A DNA stretch of 36,428 bases from an uncultured Alphaproteobacteria bacterium (GCA_937895955.1 CALAZI010000070.1:1-36428); one strand, 5' to 3'. Shown: positions 8,150 to 16,796, counted from the first letter of the stretch. Notes: generated by a model from the sequence alone, not told the origin. Numbers and translations: made by a program.

Positions 8150-8251
8150 GGGCTAACCTTCCCCTTGCGCAAGGATGCGCATGGGCCATTTTGCCGGCGA
8201 ACCGCTGACGTTCGCTTAAAACTTGCTTTCCAATTGATTAAAATGCGTCGG

Positions 8252-11200
8252 TCAGGAACAGCCCGTATTGGCCCCGCAGCTGTCGCATCTCAGGCACGCC
8301 CCGGTGCGGACAAGCGTGAACTGGCCGCATTCGAAGCAGGCGTCGCCCTCATAGCCCCGCGCCCGCGCCCGCGCCTCGCGTCCCATCGGCGCGGCGAGGC
8401 TGCCCGGCGGCGCCTTTCTGTTAACGGCTTCGGCGAGCCGGGCGACATGCGCCTCGATTTCCGGCGGGGTTGCGGCGCGCGCCTCGATCTGCGTTTCGAC
8501 GACCTCCTCCGGCTTGCGCAGCCGGTCGAACTCGCCGCCGCGCAGGACGACGAGATTGTCGGAGACGGTCGAGCGCGAAAAGCCTTTCGAAATCAGGCGC
8601 GACGCGTCGGCCTGCGCCTTCTCGCGGGAAACGCCCTTGCCGATGGCGTCGACCGCCGATTCCTGCGGGTCGACATGGGCGAGATCGGTGCGGCCGAGAT
8701 AGGAGATCGCGAGTTCGCGGAAAATATAGTCGAGGATCGAAGTGGCGTGGCGGATCTGATCGTTGCCTTCGACCGGGCCCGACGGATCGAACCGCGTGAA
8801 AACATAGGCGTCGACGAATTCCTCAAGCGGCACGCCGTATTGCAGGCCGAGCGAAACCGCGATCGCGAAATTGTTCATCAGGCTGCGGAAGGCGGCGCCT
8901 TCCTTGTGCATGTCGATGAAAACCTCGCCGATTTCGCCGTCGTCGAATTCGCCGGTGTGCAGATAGACTTTGTGGCCGCCGACGATCGCTTTCTGGATAT
9001 AGCCCTTGCGGCGGTCAGGAAGCCGCCGGCGACCCGGGGTTCTTTCAACGATGCGCTCGACGATGCGTTCCGCGACGATGCGCGATTTTTCCGCCGCCGG
9101 CGCGCTGGCGATCAGTTCGGAGAGGCTTTCCTCGTCCGCCTCTTCAGCTTCCGCCGAAAGGAGCGAGGCGGCGAGCGGCTGCGACAGTTTCGAGCCGTCG
9201 CGATAAAGCGCGATCGATTTAAGCCCAAGCTCCCAGGCTTTGAGATAGGCGCCGGCGCAATCGCCGACGCTCGCCCGGTTCGGCAGGTTCACGGTTTTCG
9301 AAATGCCGCCCGAAACGAAAGGCTGCGCCGCGGCCATCATTTCAAGATGGGCCTCGACCGACAACGATCGCTCGCCGATCCGCCCGCATGGCGTCGCACA
9401 GTCGAAAACCGCGTAATCCTCAAGCTTCAGATGCGGCGCGCCCTCGATCGTCATCGCGCCGCAGCAATAGAAATTCGCCGCGTGCACGTCTTCGTCGCTG
9501 AAGCCGAGATCGCGCAGGACCTGATAGCCGGAATGGTCCATCTGCTCTTCGGTGAAGCCGAGAATGTGCCGGCAGAAATCCTCGCCGAGGGCTTGCGGCG
9601 TAAAGGCGAAGGTGATGTCGAAAGCGAGCTTCAGCCGCTCTTCCAGCGCTTTGAGGTGCTTGTCGGCGAAACCTTCCTCGCGCAGCGCTTCCGGATAAAC
9701 GCCGGGCGCGCCGTCAAGCGAGCCGCGGCCGACGACGTAATCCGTAATATCCGCAATCTCGCGCTCGCTGTAACCGAGCGCGGCGAGCGCCGAGGGAACC
9801 GAGCGGTTGATGATCTTGATCTGGCCGCCGCCGGCGAGCTTCTTGAATTTGACGAGCGCGTAATCGGGTTCGATCCCGGTCGTGTCGCAATCCATGACGA
9901 GGCCGATCGTGCCGGTCGGCGCGATCGCCGAAACCTGCGCGTTGCGGAAACCGTTGATGGAGCCGAGTTCGTACGCCTCGTTCCAGACCGTCTGCGCGCG
10001 CTTCGAAAGCGCCGGCCAGGGACAGGCGTCGGCGTCGAAAAGGCGCGGCGCGACTTTCAGATCTTCAAAATCGTCGCCCGCCCTCACGCCGCTTGCGGCG
10101 CGGCGGTGATTGCGGATGACGCGCAGCATGGCGTCGCGATTGTCGCGCCAGGCGGGAAAGGCGCCGACCGCGCCCGCCATCTCAGCCGATGCGCGATAGG
10201 CGGCGCCCGTCAACAGCGACGTCACGGCGGCAGCGATCGCGCGCGCCGTCGGGCTGTCATAGGGAACGCCCGACGCCATGAAGAGCGCGCCGAGATTGGC
10301 GTAGCCGATGCCGAGCGTTCGATAGTCAAACGATTTGCGCGCGATGGTCGGCGAGGGGAATTGCGCCATCGCCACCGAAATTTCGAGCGCCACCGTCCAC
10401 AATCGGCAGGCGTGTTCGAAGGCGGCGACATCGAATCCGTCTTCGGTCTTGAACTTCAAAAGATTGACCGAAGCGAGATTGCAGGCGGTGTCGTCAAGAA
10501 AGAGGTATTCGGAACACGGATTGGACGCGCGGATGTCGCCGCCGGCCGGGCAGGTGTGCCAGGCGTTTGCGGTGTCGTGGAATTGCACGCCCGGATCGGC
10601 GCAGCGCCAGGCGGTTTCGGCGATAAGATCCCAGAGCGCGCGCGCCTTGATCGTTTTCGCAACGGCGCCGTCGCATCGGCGCGTCAGCGCCCAGTCGCCG
10701 TTGGCGGCAAGCGTTTCAAAAAAGGAATCCGTCAGGCGCACCGAATTGTTGGCGTTCTGGCCCGCGACCGTTCGATAGGCTTCGCTGTCCCAATCAAGGT
10801 CGTATCGCGAGACCTCGATCTTTCGATAGCCGGCGCGCGCGAATTCGATGGCGCGCCGACAGGACGCTTCCGTGACGCCGGCTTTCTTGGCGTTGCGAAT
10901 GGCGAGCTTAAGCGCTTCGTTGCGGCGCGGATCGGTGCGCGTCTCGCCTTCGATCGCCCAGCAGGCGGCGACGATTTTCGGCAAATGGCGCGCAAGGACG
11001 CGCGAGCCGGCGACAAGCGCCGCGACCTTTTCTTCCTCAACCGCCTTCCAGCGGATGAAGTCTTCGATATCGGGATGATCGCCGTCGACGACGACCATTT
11101 TCGCCGCGCGGCGCGTGACGCCGCCCGATTTGACCGCGCCCGCCGCGGCGTCGCCGACTTTCAAGAAGCTCAGAAGGCCGGAGCTTTTGCCGCCGCCCGA

Positions 11201-11935
11201 CAAAGGCTCGCCCTCGCCGCGCAGGCTCGAATAATTGGTGCCGGCGCCGGAACCGAACTTGAACAAGCGCGCTTCGCGCGCCCACAAATCCATGATGCCG
11301 TTTTCGCCGACGAGATTGTCGTCGACCGACTGGATGAAACAGGCGTGCGGCTGCGGTCGCTCATAGGCGTTGTCGGATTCCACGACGGAACCCGTTTCCG
11401 GATCGACGTAATAATGACCGTGGCTCTCGCCTTCGACGCCGTAAGCCCAGTGCAGGCCCGTATTGAACCATTGCGGGGAATTCGGCGCCCCGATCTGGCG
11501 CGCCAGCATCGCCTTCATTTCATCGACGAAGATTTCCGCTTGCGCCGCATCGGCGAAAAAGCCCGATTTCCAGCCCCAATAGCCCCAGGCGCCGGCCATG
11601 CGGTCAAACACCTGCCGCGCGCTCTTTTCAGGCCCGTAGCGTTCCTCGGCGGGGAGTTTCGCGAGTCTGGCGACATCGGGGATCGAGCGCTGCAGAAAGG
11701 CAGGCACGCCTTTTTCCGCGACGCGCCTCGTCGCCGCCGGCACGCCGCCGCGGCGAAGGTATTTCTGGGCGAGAATGTCGACCGCCGTCTGGCTCCAGTC
11801 GGTCGGCGCTTCGATGTCGCGCGCGTCGTGCAGCACCCGCCCGTCGCCGGCGCGGATCTCGCTGTCGATCGTGCGAAAGCGGACGCCCGCATAGCCGCCT
11901 GCTTTCTCAGTGGAAAAGAGACGCTGAAATCGCAT
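8252..11935 (-). CDS. nrdJ: Adenosylcobalamin-dependent (class II) ribonucleoside-diphosphate reductase
   Basis: This 1227-residue class II ribonucleotide reductase makes deoxyribonucleotides using a cobalamin-derived radical, independent of oxygen. Visible marks are CFIQSVDDN, holding the first active-site cysteine, and FKFGSGAGTNYSSLRG. NPCSE near residue 470 carries the thiyl-radical cysteine and catalytic glutamate, followed by DDTACNLASVNL. PTGTIGLVMDCDTTGIEP and the C-terminal cysteine cluster (CFECG, then CLRCDSCG) are also present. The tail cysteines resemble the zinc-ribbon/redox tail of long alphaproteobacterial NrdJ. An insert at about 310-375, rich in charged helices, is typical of this long form. 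Length is normal. A sigma70-like promoter sits just upstream with a very short leader. I see no cobalamin riboswitch or NrdR box there. Confidence 0.97.
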   Translation of the reverse strand: MRFQRLFSTEKAGGYAGVRFRTIDSEIRAGDGRVLHDARDIEAPTDWSQTAVDILAQKYLRRGGVPAATRRVAEKGVPAFLQRSIPDVARLAKLPAEERYGPEKSARQVFDRMAGAWGYWGWKSGFFADAAQAEIFVDEMKAMLARQIGAPNSPQWFNTGLHWAYGVEGESHGHYYVDPETGSVVESDNAYERPQPHACFIQSVDDNLVGENGIMDLWAREARLFKFGSGAGTNYSSLRGEGEPLSGGGKSSGLLSFLKVGDAAAGAVKSGGVTRRAAKMVVVDGDHPDIEDFIRWKAVEEEKVAALVAGSRVLARHLPKIVAACWAIEGETRTDPRRNEALKLAIRNAKKAGVTEASCRRAIEFARAGYRKIEVSRYDLDWDSEAYRTVAGQNANNSVRLTDSFFETLAANGDWALTRRCDGAVAKTIKARALWDLIAETAWRCADPGVQFHDTANAWHTCPAGGDIRASNPCSEYLFLDDTACNLASVNLLKFKTEDGFDVAAFEHACRLWTVALEISVAMAQFPSPTIARKSFDYRTLGIGYANLGALFMASGVPYDSPTARAIAAAVTSLLTGAAYRASAEMAGAVGAFPAWRDNRDAMLRVIRNHRRAASGVRAGDDFEDLKVAPRLFDADACPWPALSKRAQTVWNEAYELGSINGFRNAQVSAIAPTGTIGLVMDCDTTGIEPDYALVKFKKLAGGGQIKIINRSVPSALAALGYSEREIADITDYVVGRGSLDGAPGVYPEALREEGFADKHLKALEERLKLAFDITFAFTPQALGEDFCRHILGFTEEQMDHSGYQVLRDLGFSDEDVHAANFYCCGAMTIEGAPHLKLEDYAVFDCATPCGRIGERSLSVEAHLEMMAAAQPFVSGGISKTVNLPNRASVGDCAGAYLKAWELGLKSIALYRDGSKLSQPLAASLLSAEAEEADEESLSELIASAPAAEKSRIVAERIVERIVERTPGRRRLPDRRKGYIQKAIVGGHKVYLHTGEFDDGEIGEVFIDMHKEGAAFRSLMNNFAIAVSLGLQYGVPLEEFVDAYVFTRFDPSGPVEGNDQIRHATSILDYIFRELAISYLGRTDLAHVDPQESAVDAIGKGVSREKAQADASRLISKGFSRSTVSDNLVVLRGGEFDRLRKPEEVVETQIEARAATPPEIEAHVARLAEAVNRKAPPGSLAAPMGREARARARGYEGDACFECGQFTLVRTGACLRCDSCGANTGCS

Positions 11936-11965
11936 CGAAAGAGATTTTCCTCAAAACCGAAGGCC

Positions 11966-11994
11966 ATCCTAGCGGCGGGAGACGTTCTTCTCAA
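11966..11994 (-). promoter_or_regulatory. Predicted sigma70-type promoter of nrdJ
   Basis: Read on the minus strand, TTGAGA (11989-11994) and TAGGAT (11966-11971) are separated by exactly 17 nt. They match the -35 and -10 consensus at 5 of 6 and 4 of 6 positions. Initiation would fall near 11959, giving a leader of about 24 nt. Such a leader is too short for a cobalamin riboswitch. Confidence 0.55.
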
Positions 11995-12138
11995 TATTCC
12001 CGTTTCGGCGCAAGTATCAAAAGCGCTTGTTTTTACTGAAGAATTCGGTCGTTTTGGCGCCGGATTTCCAGCTTGGGCCTGCGGCCGTTTCGCGCAACGC
12101 CCTATCGGTGGACGCCAAAGGCGGGCTGCGCCATATTC

Positions 12139-12168
12139 CGGCCGAATCGATAAGGCCATAATCGGCCG
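12139..12168. promoter_or_regulatory. Inverted repeat overlapping a -10-like element upstream of NDUFA12 gene
   Basis: CGGCCGA (12139-12145) and TCGGCCG (12162-12168) form a perfect 7-bp inverted repeat with 16 nt between the arms. The 3' arm overlaps CATAAT (12157-12162), which matches the -10 consensus at 5 of 6 positions and lies 36 nt before the gene start. No good -35 is present. It could be an operator or a chance palindrome. Confidence 0.3.
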
Positions 12169-12198
12169 CGTAAATGACGGGAAAGTCCGGACAAATTC

Positions 12199-12594
12199 AT
12201 GCTGACCCAACTTTTCGCCTGGTGGGATTCAACGACCTACAGCACCTCCTTCACGCTTTTCAGGCGCGGGGCGCGTCTTGTCGGCAAGGACGAGCAAGGC
12301 AACCGTTATTTCGAAGAAAAATCGCCAAGCGGACCGGAAGGCAACAAGAGGCGCTGGGTCGTTTATCACGGAATCGCCGAAGCATCGCGCGTGCCGCCGG
12401 ACTGGCACGGTTGGCTGCACCATACGTTTGAGGAGCCGCCGACGGTCGCGCCGCTAAAACGCCGCGCCTTCGAACAAGACCACATGCCGAACATGACGGG
12501 GACGCCGCTCGCCTATCATCCGCCGGGAAGCCTTTCGCGCGCCGGCGGGCCCGCGCCCTTGCGGGACTATGAAGCCTGGTCTCCCGAAAGCTGA
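12199..12594 (+). CDS. NADH:ubiquinone oxidoreductase accessory subunit, NDUFA12 family
   Basis: This 131-residue protein belongs to the NDUFA12/B17.2 family, the supernumerary complex I subunit shared by alphaproteobacteria and mitochondria. The family signatures are visible in order: GKDEQGNRYFEEK near the N-terminus, RRWVVYHG in the middle, and PPDWHGWLHHT, then a Pro-rich C-terminal tail. It is thought to stabilise the peripheral arm of complex I. It begins a plus-strand set with mlaD (15-nt gap) and DUF2155, a layout I recognise from other alphaproteobacteria. The main nuo operon is outside the window. Confidence 0.93.
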   Translation: MLTQLFAWWDSTTYSTSFTLFRRGARLVGKDEQGNRYFEEKSPSGPEGNKRRWVVYHGIAEASRVPPDWHGWLHHTFEEPPTVAPLKRRAFEQDHMPNMTGTPLAYHPPGSLSRAGGPAPLRDYEAWSPES

Positions 12595-12609
12595 CGAGGA
12601 AGATTCGCG

Positions 12610-13110
12610 ATGTCGAAAGGTCAAATGTTTGAGTCGATCGTCGGCCTCTTCGTTCTCGCCGTCGCTGCGGCTTTTCTCTATTACGCTTACCAGACGAGCG
12701 GGCGCGCGATGACGGCGCGCACCTATTCGCTGAACGCCGTTTTCGGCCGCGTCGACGGCGTGACGCCGGGCGCCGATGTCAGGATTTCAGGCGTCAAGGT
12801 CGGCTCGGTCGCCGACAGCGCGCTTGATCCGCAGACTTTCGAAGCGCGCGTCAAACTGTCAGTCGCGAAAAATGTCGAAGTGCCGGAAGATTCGATTGCG
12901 AAAATCGTCTCGGACGGATTGCTGGGCGGCGCGCATGTCGCGATTGAACCCGGCGCCAGCGACATCATGCTGGCCGAGGGCGAGACGATTACGATCACGC
13001 AGGGGTCAGTCGATTTGCTCGGGCTCGCCGTTCAGGCGTTCACCAATCCGGATAAGCCTGCGGCTTCGAGCGGCGATGATCCGGCCGCTGACGGGCTTGG
13101 AGATTTATGA
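12610..13110 (+). CDS. mlaD: MlaD-family MCE protein, outer-membrane lipid asymmetry transport
   Basis: This 166-residue protein has a single N-terminal membrane helix (about residues 8-26) followed by one MCE domain (about 38-118). The region DVRISGVKVGSVA is the MCE core. A second conserved block reads VSDGLLGGAHVAIEPG. In the Mla system MlaD forms a periplasmic hexameric ring on the MlaFEB ABC transporter and passes phospholipids between membranes. The other mla genes are not beside it here. A GAGGAAG ribosome binding site precedes the start. The stop overlaps the start of DUF2155 (ATGA), so the two are coupled. Length and single MCE domain fit MlaD. Confidence 0.92.
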   Translation: MSKGQMFESIVGLFVLAVAAAFLYYAYQTSGRAMTARTYSLNAVFGRVDGVTPGADVRISGVKVGSVADSALDPQTFEARVKLSVAKNVEVPEDSIAKIVSDGLLGGAHVAIEPGASDIMLAEGETITITQGSVDLLGLAVQAFTNPDKPAASSGDDPAADGLGDL

Positions 13111-13700
13111 TGAAACCGGTTGCGTATATCGCCGCGTCAGTCGCGCTCCTTGCGGCCGCTTCGGCGCAGCAGGCTGATCCGGCTCTTGACGATCTGAACC
13201 GGCCTGCGGGGGAGGGGCCGAGCGAACTCGACATTCTTTCGCAAGGCTCCGACACGGATTTTCCCGACATCGACAAGATTACGGAAAGAAAGCCGGTGTC
13301 GGTGACAGTGCGCGCGCTCAACAAGGTGACGGCGAAATACACCGATATCGTCGTCAATATGAACGAGCCGGCGAAATACGGATCGCTCGAATTGACGCCG
13401 CGCTTTTGCGACAAGCGTCCGCCGGAAGAATTTCCCGAGACTACGGCGTTTCTTGAAATCGTCGACCTCGGCGTCGCGCGCGATTCGGACTACAAGCCCG
13501 GCGCGCATGCGTCCGATGAGGCGGCTGACGAAACGGCTGCCGCGATTGAGGGCGTGACGGATGAAGAATCGCCGGCTTTGCCTGACAACATGATTTTCAG
13601 CGGCTGGATGTTCGCTTCAAGTCCGGCGCTCAACGGCCTTGAGCATCCCGTCTATGACGTATGGGTGATCGACTGCAAAACGGTCTCGGTCGACAACTGA
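13107..13700 (+). CDS. DUF2155 domain protein, putative exported
   Basis: This 197-residue protein has a short hydrophobic N-terminus ending around ASAQQA (about residue 20), consistent with a cleaved signal peptide. The DUF2155 domain follows at about 60-190. Visible family features are ALNKVTAKYTDIVV, ELTPRFCDKRPPEE, FSGWMFASSPALNGLEHPVYDVWVIDC and cysteines that could pair in the periplasm. The function of DUF2155 is unknown. It is coupled to mlaD by a 4-nt overlap, which hints at an envelope role. Its last 49 nt overlap the 3' end of aat on the other strand. The conserved YDVW-DC ending lies inside that overlap, so the frame is real to the end. Confidence 0.88.
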   Translation: MMKPVAYIAASVALLAAASAQQADPALDDLNRPAGEGPSELDILSQGSDTDFPDIDKITERKPVSVTVRALNKVTAKYTDIVVNMNEPAKYGSLELTPRFCDKRPPEEFPETTAFLEIVDLGVARDSDYKPGAHASDEAADETAAAIEGVTDEESPALPDNMIFSGWMFASSPALNGLEHPVYDVWVIDCKTVSVDN

Positions 13701-14317
13701 GGGCCCGCCGCGAAGAAGTCGGCCTTCAGCGGCATGCAGTCCTCGAGCATCAGCTGATAGTCCGTATCCGGATATTCCATGACGCCGAACTGCGCAAGGT
13801 GCGGCGTGAAGAACTGGGTGTCGAGCAGTCTGAAGCCGCCGATCTTCAGGCGCGCAATAAGGTGCAGCATGGCGATCTTGCTGGCGTCGCGCTCGAGCGA
13901 AAACATGCTTTCGCCGCAAAAAACCGCGCCGATCGCAACGCCGTAAAGGCCGCCGACCAGTCGTCCGTCGCGCCAGGTTTCGACGCTGTGCGCGAATCCC
14001 ATGCGATGAAGCTCCAGATAGACGTCTTCAATCGCGTGATTGATCCATGTGTCTTCGCGGCCCTTCGACTTGCGGGCGCAGCCGCTGATTGTTTCGGAAA
14101 AGGCCGTATTGACGCGAACGTCGAAAATTTCCCGTTTCAGCGTTCTGACGAGGCGACGCGGCGCGCGCGCTTCGGCAAGCGGCAGAACGCCGCGAAAATC
14201 GGGAAGGACCCACATCGCCGCGTCGTCGCTTCGCGAACGCGCCATTGGAAAATAGCCGAGCGTGTAGGCTTTTAAGAGCTCTTCCGGATCGATTTTTCCC
14301 GAAGCGTCGCGCGGCAT
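13652..14317 (-). CDS. aat: Leucyl/phenylalanyl-tRNA--protein transferase
   Basis: This 221-residue enzyme transfers Leu or Phe from tRNA to proteins with N-terminal Arg or Lys, marking them for ClpS/ClpAP degradation. Typical motifs are ELLKAYTLGYFPMA at the N-terminus, then WVLPDFRGVLPL, TWINHAIEDVYLELHRMGFAHSVE, GGLYGVAIGAVFCGESMFS and LLDTQFFTPHLAQFG. It follows accC on the minus strand, the usual aroQ-accBC-aat order in alphaproteobacteria. The last 16 codons run antisense to the end of the DUF2155 gene. The C-terminal tail after PLKADFFAAG is variable in the family, so this overlap may have come from loss of an earlier stop. Confidence 0.95.
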   Translation of the reverse strand: MPRDASGKIDPEELLKAYTLGYFPMARSRSDDAAMWVLPDFRGVLPLAEARAPRRLVRTLKREIFDVRVNTAFSETISGCARKSKGREDTWINHAIEDVYLELHRMGFAHSVETWRDGRLVGGLYGVAIGAVFCGESMFSLERDASKIAMLHLIARLKIGGFRLLDTQFFTPHLAQFGVMEYPDTDYQLMLEDCMPLKADFFAAGPQLSTETVLQSITHTS

Positions 14318-14365
14318 GGGTCAACTATCCGATGCGCCGCCCCGCGCCGCAAGACGCCAAACTCG

Positions 14366-15712
14366 TCAGTCTTGCGCGCCGGCGAGCCATTCCTCGAGCC
14401 AGTGGATGTGATAATCGCCGCGCTGGAAGTCCGGTTCCGCGATAAGGTCCTTAAAGAGCGGGATCGTCGTCTCGACGCCGACAAGCTGCATCTCGTCGAG
14501 GCAGCGCTTCAGTCGCTTGATGCAGGTGTCTCTGTCATCGGCGAAGACGATAAGCTTGCCGATCATGGAGTCGTAATAGGGCGGGATCCTGTAGCCGGTG
14601 TAGATTGCGCTGTCGAAACGCACGCCGGGTCCGCCGGGCGCGTGGAAATAAGTGATTTCGCCAGGGGAGGGACGAAACGTCTTGGGGTTTTCCGCGTTGA
14701 TCCGACACTCGATGGCGTGGCCGCGAAAGACGACATCTTCCTGCTTGAATGACAAGGGCATGCCGGCGGCGATTCTGATTTGTTCGCGGACGAGATCGAT
14801 GCGCGTCACCTGTTCGGTGATCGGATGCTCGACCTGCAGCCGGGTGTTCATCTCGATGAAATAGAAACGCCCGTTTTCATACAGAAACTCAATCGTTCCG
14901 ACGCCGAGATAGCCGAGCTTGGCGATCGCCGCGCGCGCGATCTCGCCGATTTCGCGACGCTCCTTCTCGGTCAGCGCCGGCGAAAGCGCTTCTTCAAGCA
15001 CTTTCTGGTGGCGGCGCTGCAAGGAGCAGTCGCGCTCACCGAGCTGCACGACATTGCCGTGACTGTCGGCGATGATCTGGATTTCGATGTGGCGCGGCTG
15101 TTCAAGGTATTTTTCGATATAAACCGCATCATCGCCGAACGCCGCCTTGGCTTCGGCTTTTGCGGTCGAAAGCGCCTCGGAAAGCGCGCCGGCGTTTTTT
15201 GCGACTTTCATCCCGCGCCCGCCGCCGCCCGCGGCGGCTTTCACGAGCACGGGATAGCCGATCTTTTCGGCCGATTGGCGCGCATCATCGAGCGAGAGGA
15301 TGGCGCCTGCGCTGCCGGGAACAAGCGGAATGCCGGCGCCGCCCGCGGCCTCCTTGGCCGATATCTTGTCGCCCATGACGCGAATATGTTCGGCGTTGGG
15401 GCCGATAAACGTAATGTTGTGCGCGGCGATGATGTCGGCGAAGCGGGCGTTTTCAGAAAGAAAGCCGTACCCTGGATGGATGGCGTCCGCATTGGTGATC
15501 TCGGCGGCGGAGATGATCGCCGGAATGTTCAGATAACTGTCTTTGGGCGGCGGGGGTCCGATGCACACGCTCTCGTCGGCGAGTTTCACATGCAGGGCTT
15601 CGGTGTCCGCCGTCGAATGAACGGCGACGGTGGAAACGCCGAGCTCCTTGCAAGCGCGATGCACGCGAAGGGCGATCTCGCCCCGATTGGCTATCAGAAC
15701 CTTTTGAAACAT
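14366..15712 (-). CDS. accC: Acetyl-CoA carboxylase, biotin carboxylase subunit
   Basis: This 448-residue ATP-grasp enzyme carboxylates the biotin on AccB with bicarbonate and ATP, the first half of malonyl-CoA synthesis. Motifs in order are KVLIANRGEIALRVHRACKE at the N-terminus, HPGYGFLSENA, the glycine-rich ATP loop AAAGGGGRGMKV, EKYLEQPRHIEIQ, EMNTRLQVEHPITE with the metal and catalytic residues, and GHAIECRINAE. Length is standard. It lies 35 nt downstream of accB in the same operon. AccA and AccD are outside the window. Confidence 0.98.
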   Translation of the reverse strand: MFQKVLIANRGEIALRVHRACKELGVSTVAVHSTADTEALHVKLADESVCIGPPPPKDSYLNIPAIISAAEITNADAIHPGYGFLSENARFADIIAAHNITFIGPNAEHIRVMGDKISAKEAAGGAGIPLVPGSAGAILSLDDARQSAEKIGYPVLVKAAAGGGGRGMKVAKNAGALSEALSTAKAEAKAAFGDDAVYIEKYLEQPRHIEIQIIADSHGNVVQLGERDCSLQRRHQKVLEEALSPALTEKERREIGEIARAAIAKLGYLGVGTIEFLYENGRFYFIEMNTRLQVEHPITEQVTRIDLVREQIRIAAGMPLSFKQEDVVFRGHAIECRINAENPKTFRPSPGEITYFHAPGGPGVRFDSAIYTGYRIPPYYDSMIGKLIVFADDRDTCIKRLKRCLDEMQLVGVETTIPLFKDLIAEPDFQRGDYHIHWLEEWLAGAQD

Positions 15713-15747
15713 GTCGGCGCCCGGACGGTTGAGTGCGCGGATGGATC

Positions 15748-16221
15748 TTATGCAATGACGATCAGCGGCTCGCCGAATTCGACCGGCTGCGCGTCGCGGA
15801 CGAGAACCTGCTTGACGACGCCCGCCGCCGGCGCGGCGATCGGGTTCATGGTCTTCATCGCCTCGACGATCATCAGCGTTTGGCCCTGCGAGACCTTGTC
15901 GCCGACTTTCACGAATGGGTCAGCGCCAGGCGACGGCGAAAGATAAACCGTGCCGACCATCGGCGAGTTGACAGCGCCGGCGGGCGGCGCGCCGGCGGCG
16001 TCGGCCGGCTTTTCCTGCGCCGGTTTGGCGATCGCCGGCGCGGCGGCGGCCGGAGCCGGGCCGGCGGCGTAGGCGATGGCCGGGCCAGAAGCGCCCCTCG
16101 CGACGCGGACGCGAAAATCGGATTTTTCGATTTCGATCTCGGTAAGGCCCGTCTGATCGAGGATCGCGGCGAGTTCGCGGATCCAGGCGGCTTCCATCGC
16201 GTTCGGTTTGTAGGCGCTCAT
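15748..16221 (-). CDS. accB: Acetyl-CoA carboxylase biotin carboxyl carrier protein
   Basis: This 157-residue protein has an N-terminal helical region (about 8-45), a flexible Ala/Pro linker (about 46-82) and a C-terminal biotinyl domain (about 84-157). The biotinylation motif EAMKTM places the acceptor lysine at K123. The thumb region preceding it reads DPFVKVGDKVSQGQTLMIVE. The start has the conserved acidic helix pattern of AccB. It sits between aroQ (27 nt upstream) and accC (35 nt downstream), a typical alphaproteobacterial arrangement. Confidence 0.97.
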   Translation of the reverse strand: MSAYKPNAMEAAWIRELAAILDQTGLTEIEIEKSDFRVRVARGASGPAIAYAAGPAPAAAAPAIAKPAQEKPADAAGAPPAGAVNSPMVGTVYLSPSPGADPFVKVGDKVSQGQTLMIVEAMKTMNPIAAPAAGVVKQVLVRDAQPVEFGEPLIVIA

Positions 16222-16248
16222 TTCTGCCGTTGGGCCCCCTCTGGCCGA

Positions 16249-16695
16249 TTAGGGAAAGGGCTTCTTGTCAATGAGCCGGATCAGGGCGTCAAGCGCCGTC
16301 AGATAGCCGGCTGCGCCAAGGCCGCAAATAACGCCGTCGACGGCCGGGCTTATATAGGAGTGCCGACGGAACGCCTCGCGCGCATGGATATTGGAGAGAT
16401 GGATCTCGATTTTCGGAACCGGGACCGCCTTCAGCGCGTCGTGGATGGCCACGGAGGTGTGGGTATAGGCCCCCGGATTAAGAAGGAGGCCGGCCGCCTT
16501 CTCCCGGGCTTCTTGCACCCAATCGACGAGATCGCCTTCATGGTTGGACTGACGAAAATCAAGCGTTCGGCCGCGCTTTTGGGCCGCCGCCTCAAGCGCT
16601 TTGCGAATGTCGTCGAGGCTCGCCCGACCGTAGATTTCCGGCTCGCGCGTCCCTAGAAGGTTGAGATTGGGACCGTTCAAAACGAAGATCGTCAT
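16249..16695 (-). CDS. aroQ: Type II 3-dehydroquinate dehydratase
   Basis: This dodecameric type II dehydroquinase converts 3-dehydroquinate to 3-dehydroshikimate in the shikimate pathway. It has 148 residues from this start. The family core begins FVLNGPNLNLLGTREPEIYG, with the catalytic arginine and the flexible-loop tyrosine. NHEGDLVDWVQEA, LLLNPGAYTHTSVAIHDAL and IEIHLSNIHAREAFRRHSY, with the second catalytic histidine, follow. The chosen ATG fits the family N-terminus. An in-frame ATG at 16713 would add six residues and has a better-spaced AAGG, so the start is open. It heads the aroQ-accB-accC-aat set and is divergent from thiS. Confidence 0.95.
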   Translation of the reverse strand: MTIFVLNGPNLNLLGTREPEIYGRASLDDIRKALEAAAQKRGRTLDFRQSNHEGDLVDWVQEAREKAAGLLLNPGAYTHTSVAIHDALKAVPVPKIEIHLSNIHAREAFRRHSYISPAVDGVICGLGAAGYLTALDALIRLIDKKPFP

Positions 16696-16796
16696 CGCCG
16701 GCTCATTCCTCATTCAGAGCCTTGGCGCTTGCAACCGAGGCCCTGACCCTACACATACAACCCCGTTCGTTATCTGAGTGCAAACGGCGACCGATT

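Noticed and set aside
8163..8174. CCTTGCGCAAGG palindrome before the pentapeptide gene
   Set aside because: A 12-bp palindrome is expected by chance in such G+C-rich sequence and has no promoter or terminator context.
11936..12198. Cobalamin riboswitch before nrdJ
   Set aside because: No B12-box-like sequence or matching stem is visible, and the likely promoter lies only about 30 nt from the start codon.
7313..12205. A 1630-codon plus-strand open frame
   Set aside because: It is antisense to the pentapeptide gene and nrdJ, both of which are clear families. Arg/Ala-rich composition without motifs is the usual shadow of G+C-rich genes.
14780..16656. Two plus-strand frames of 388 and 307 codons
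   Set aside because: They are antisense to accC, accB and aroQ, which have complete motifs, and they show no similarity pattern of their own.
16696..16796. TPP riboswitch before thiS
   Set aside because: The CUGAGA and ACC-CUUUGAACC core elements are absent and the space is too short for the full aptamer.
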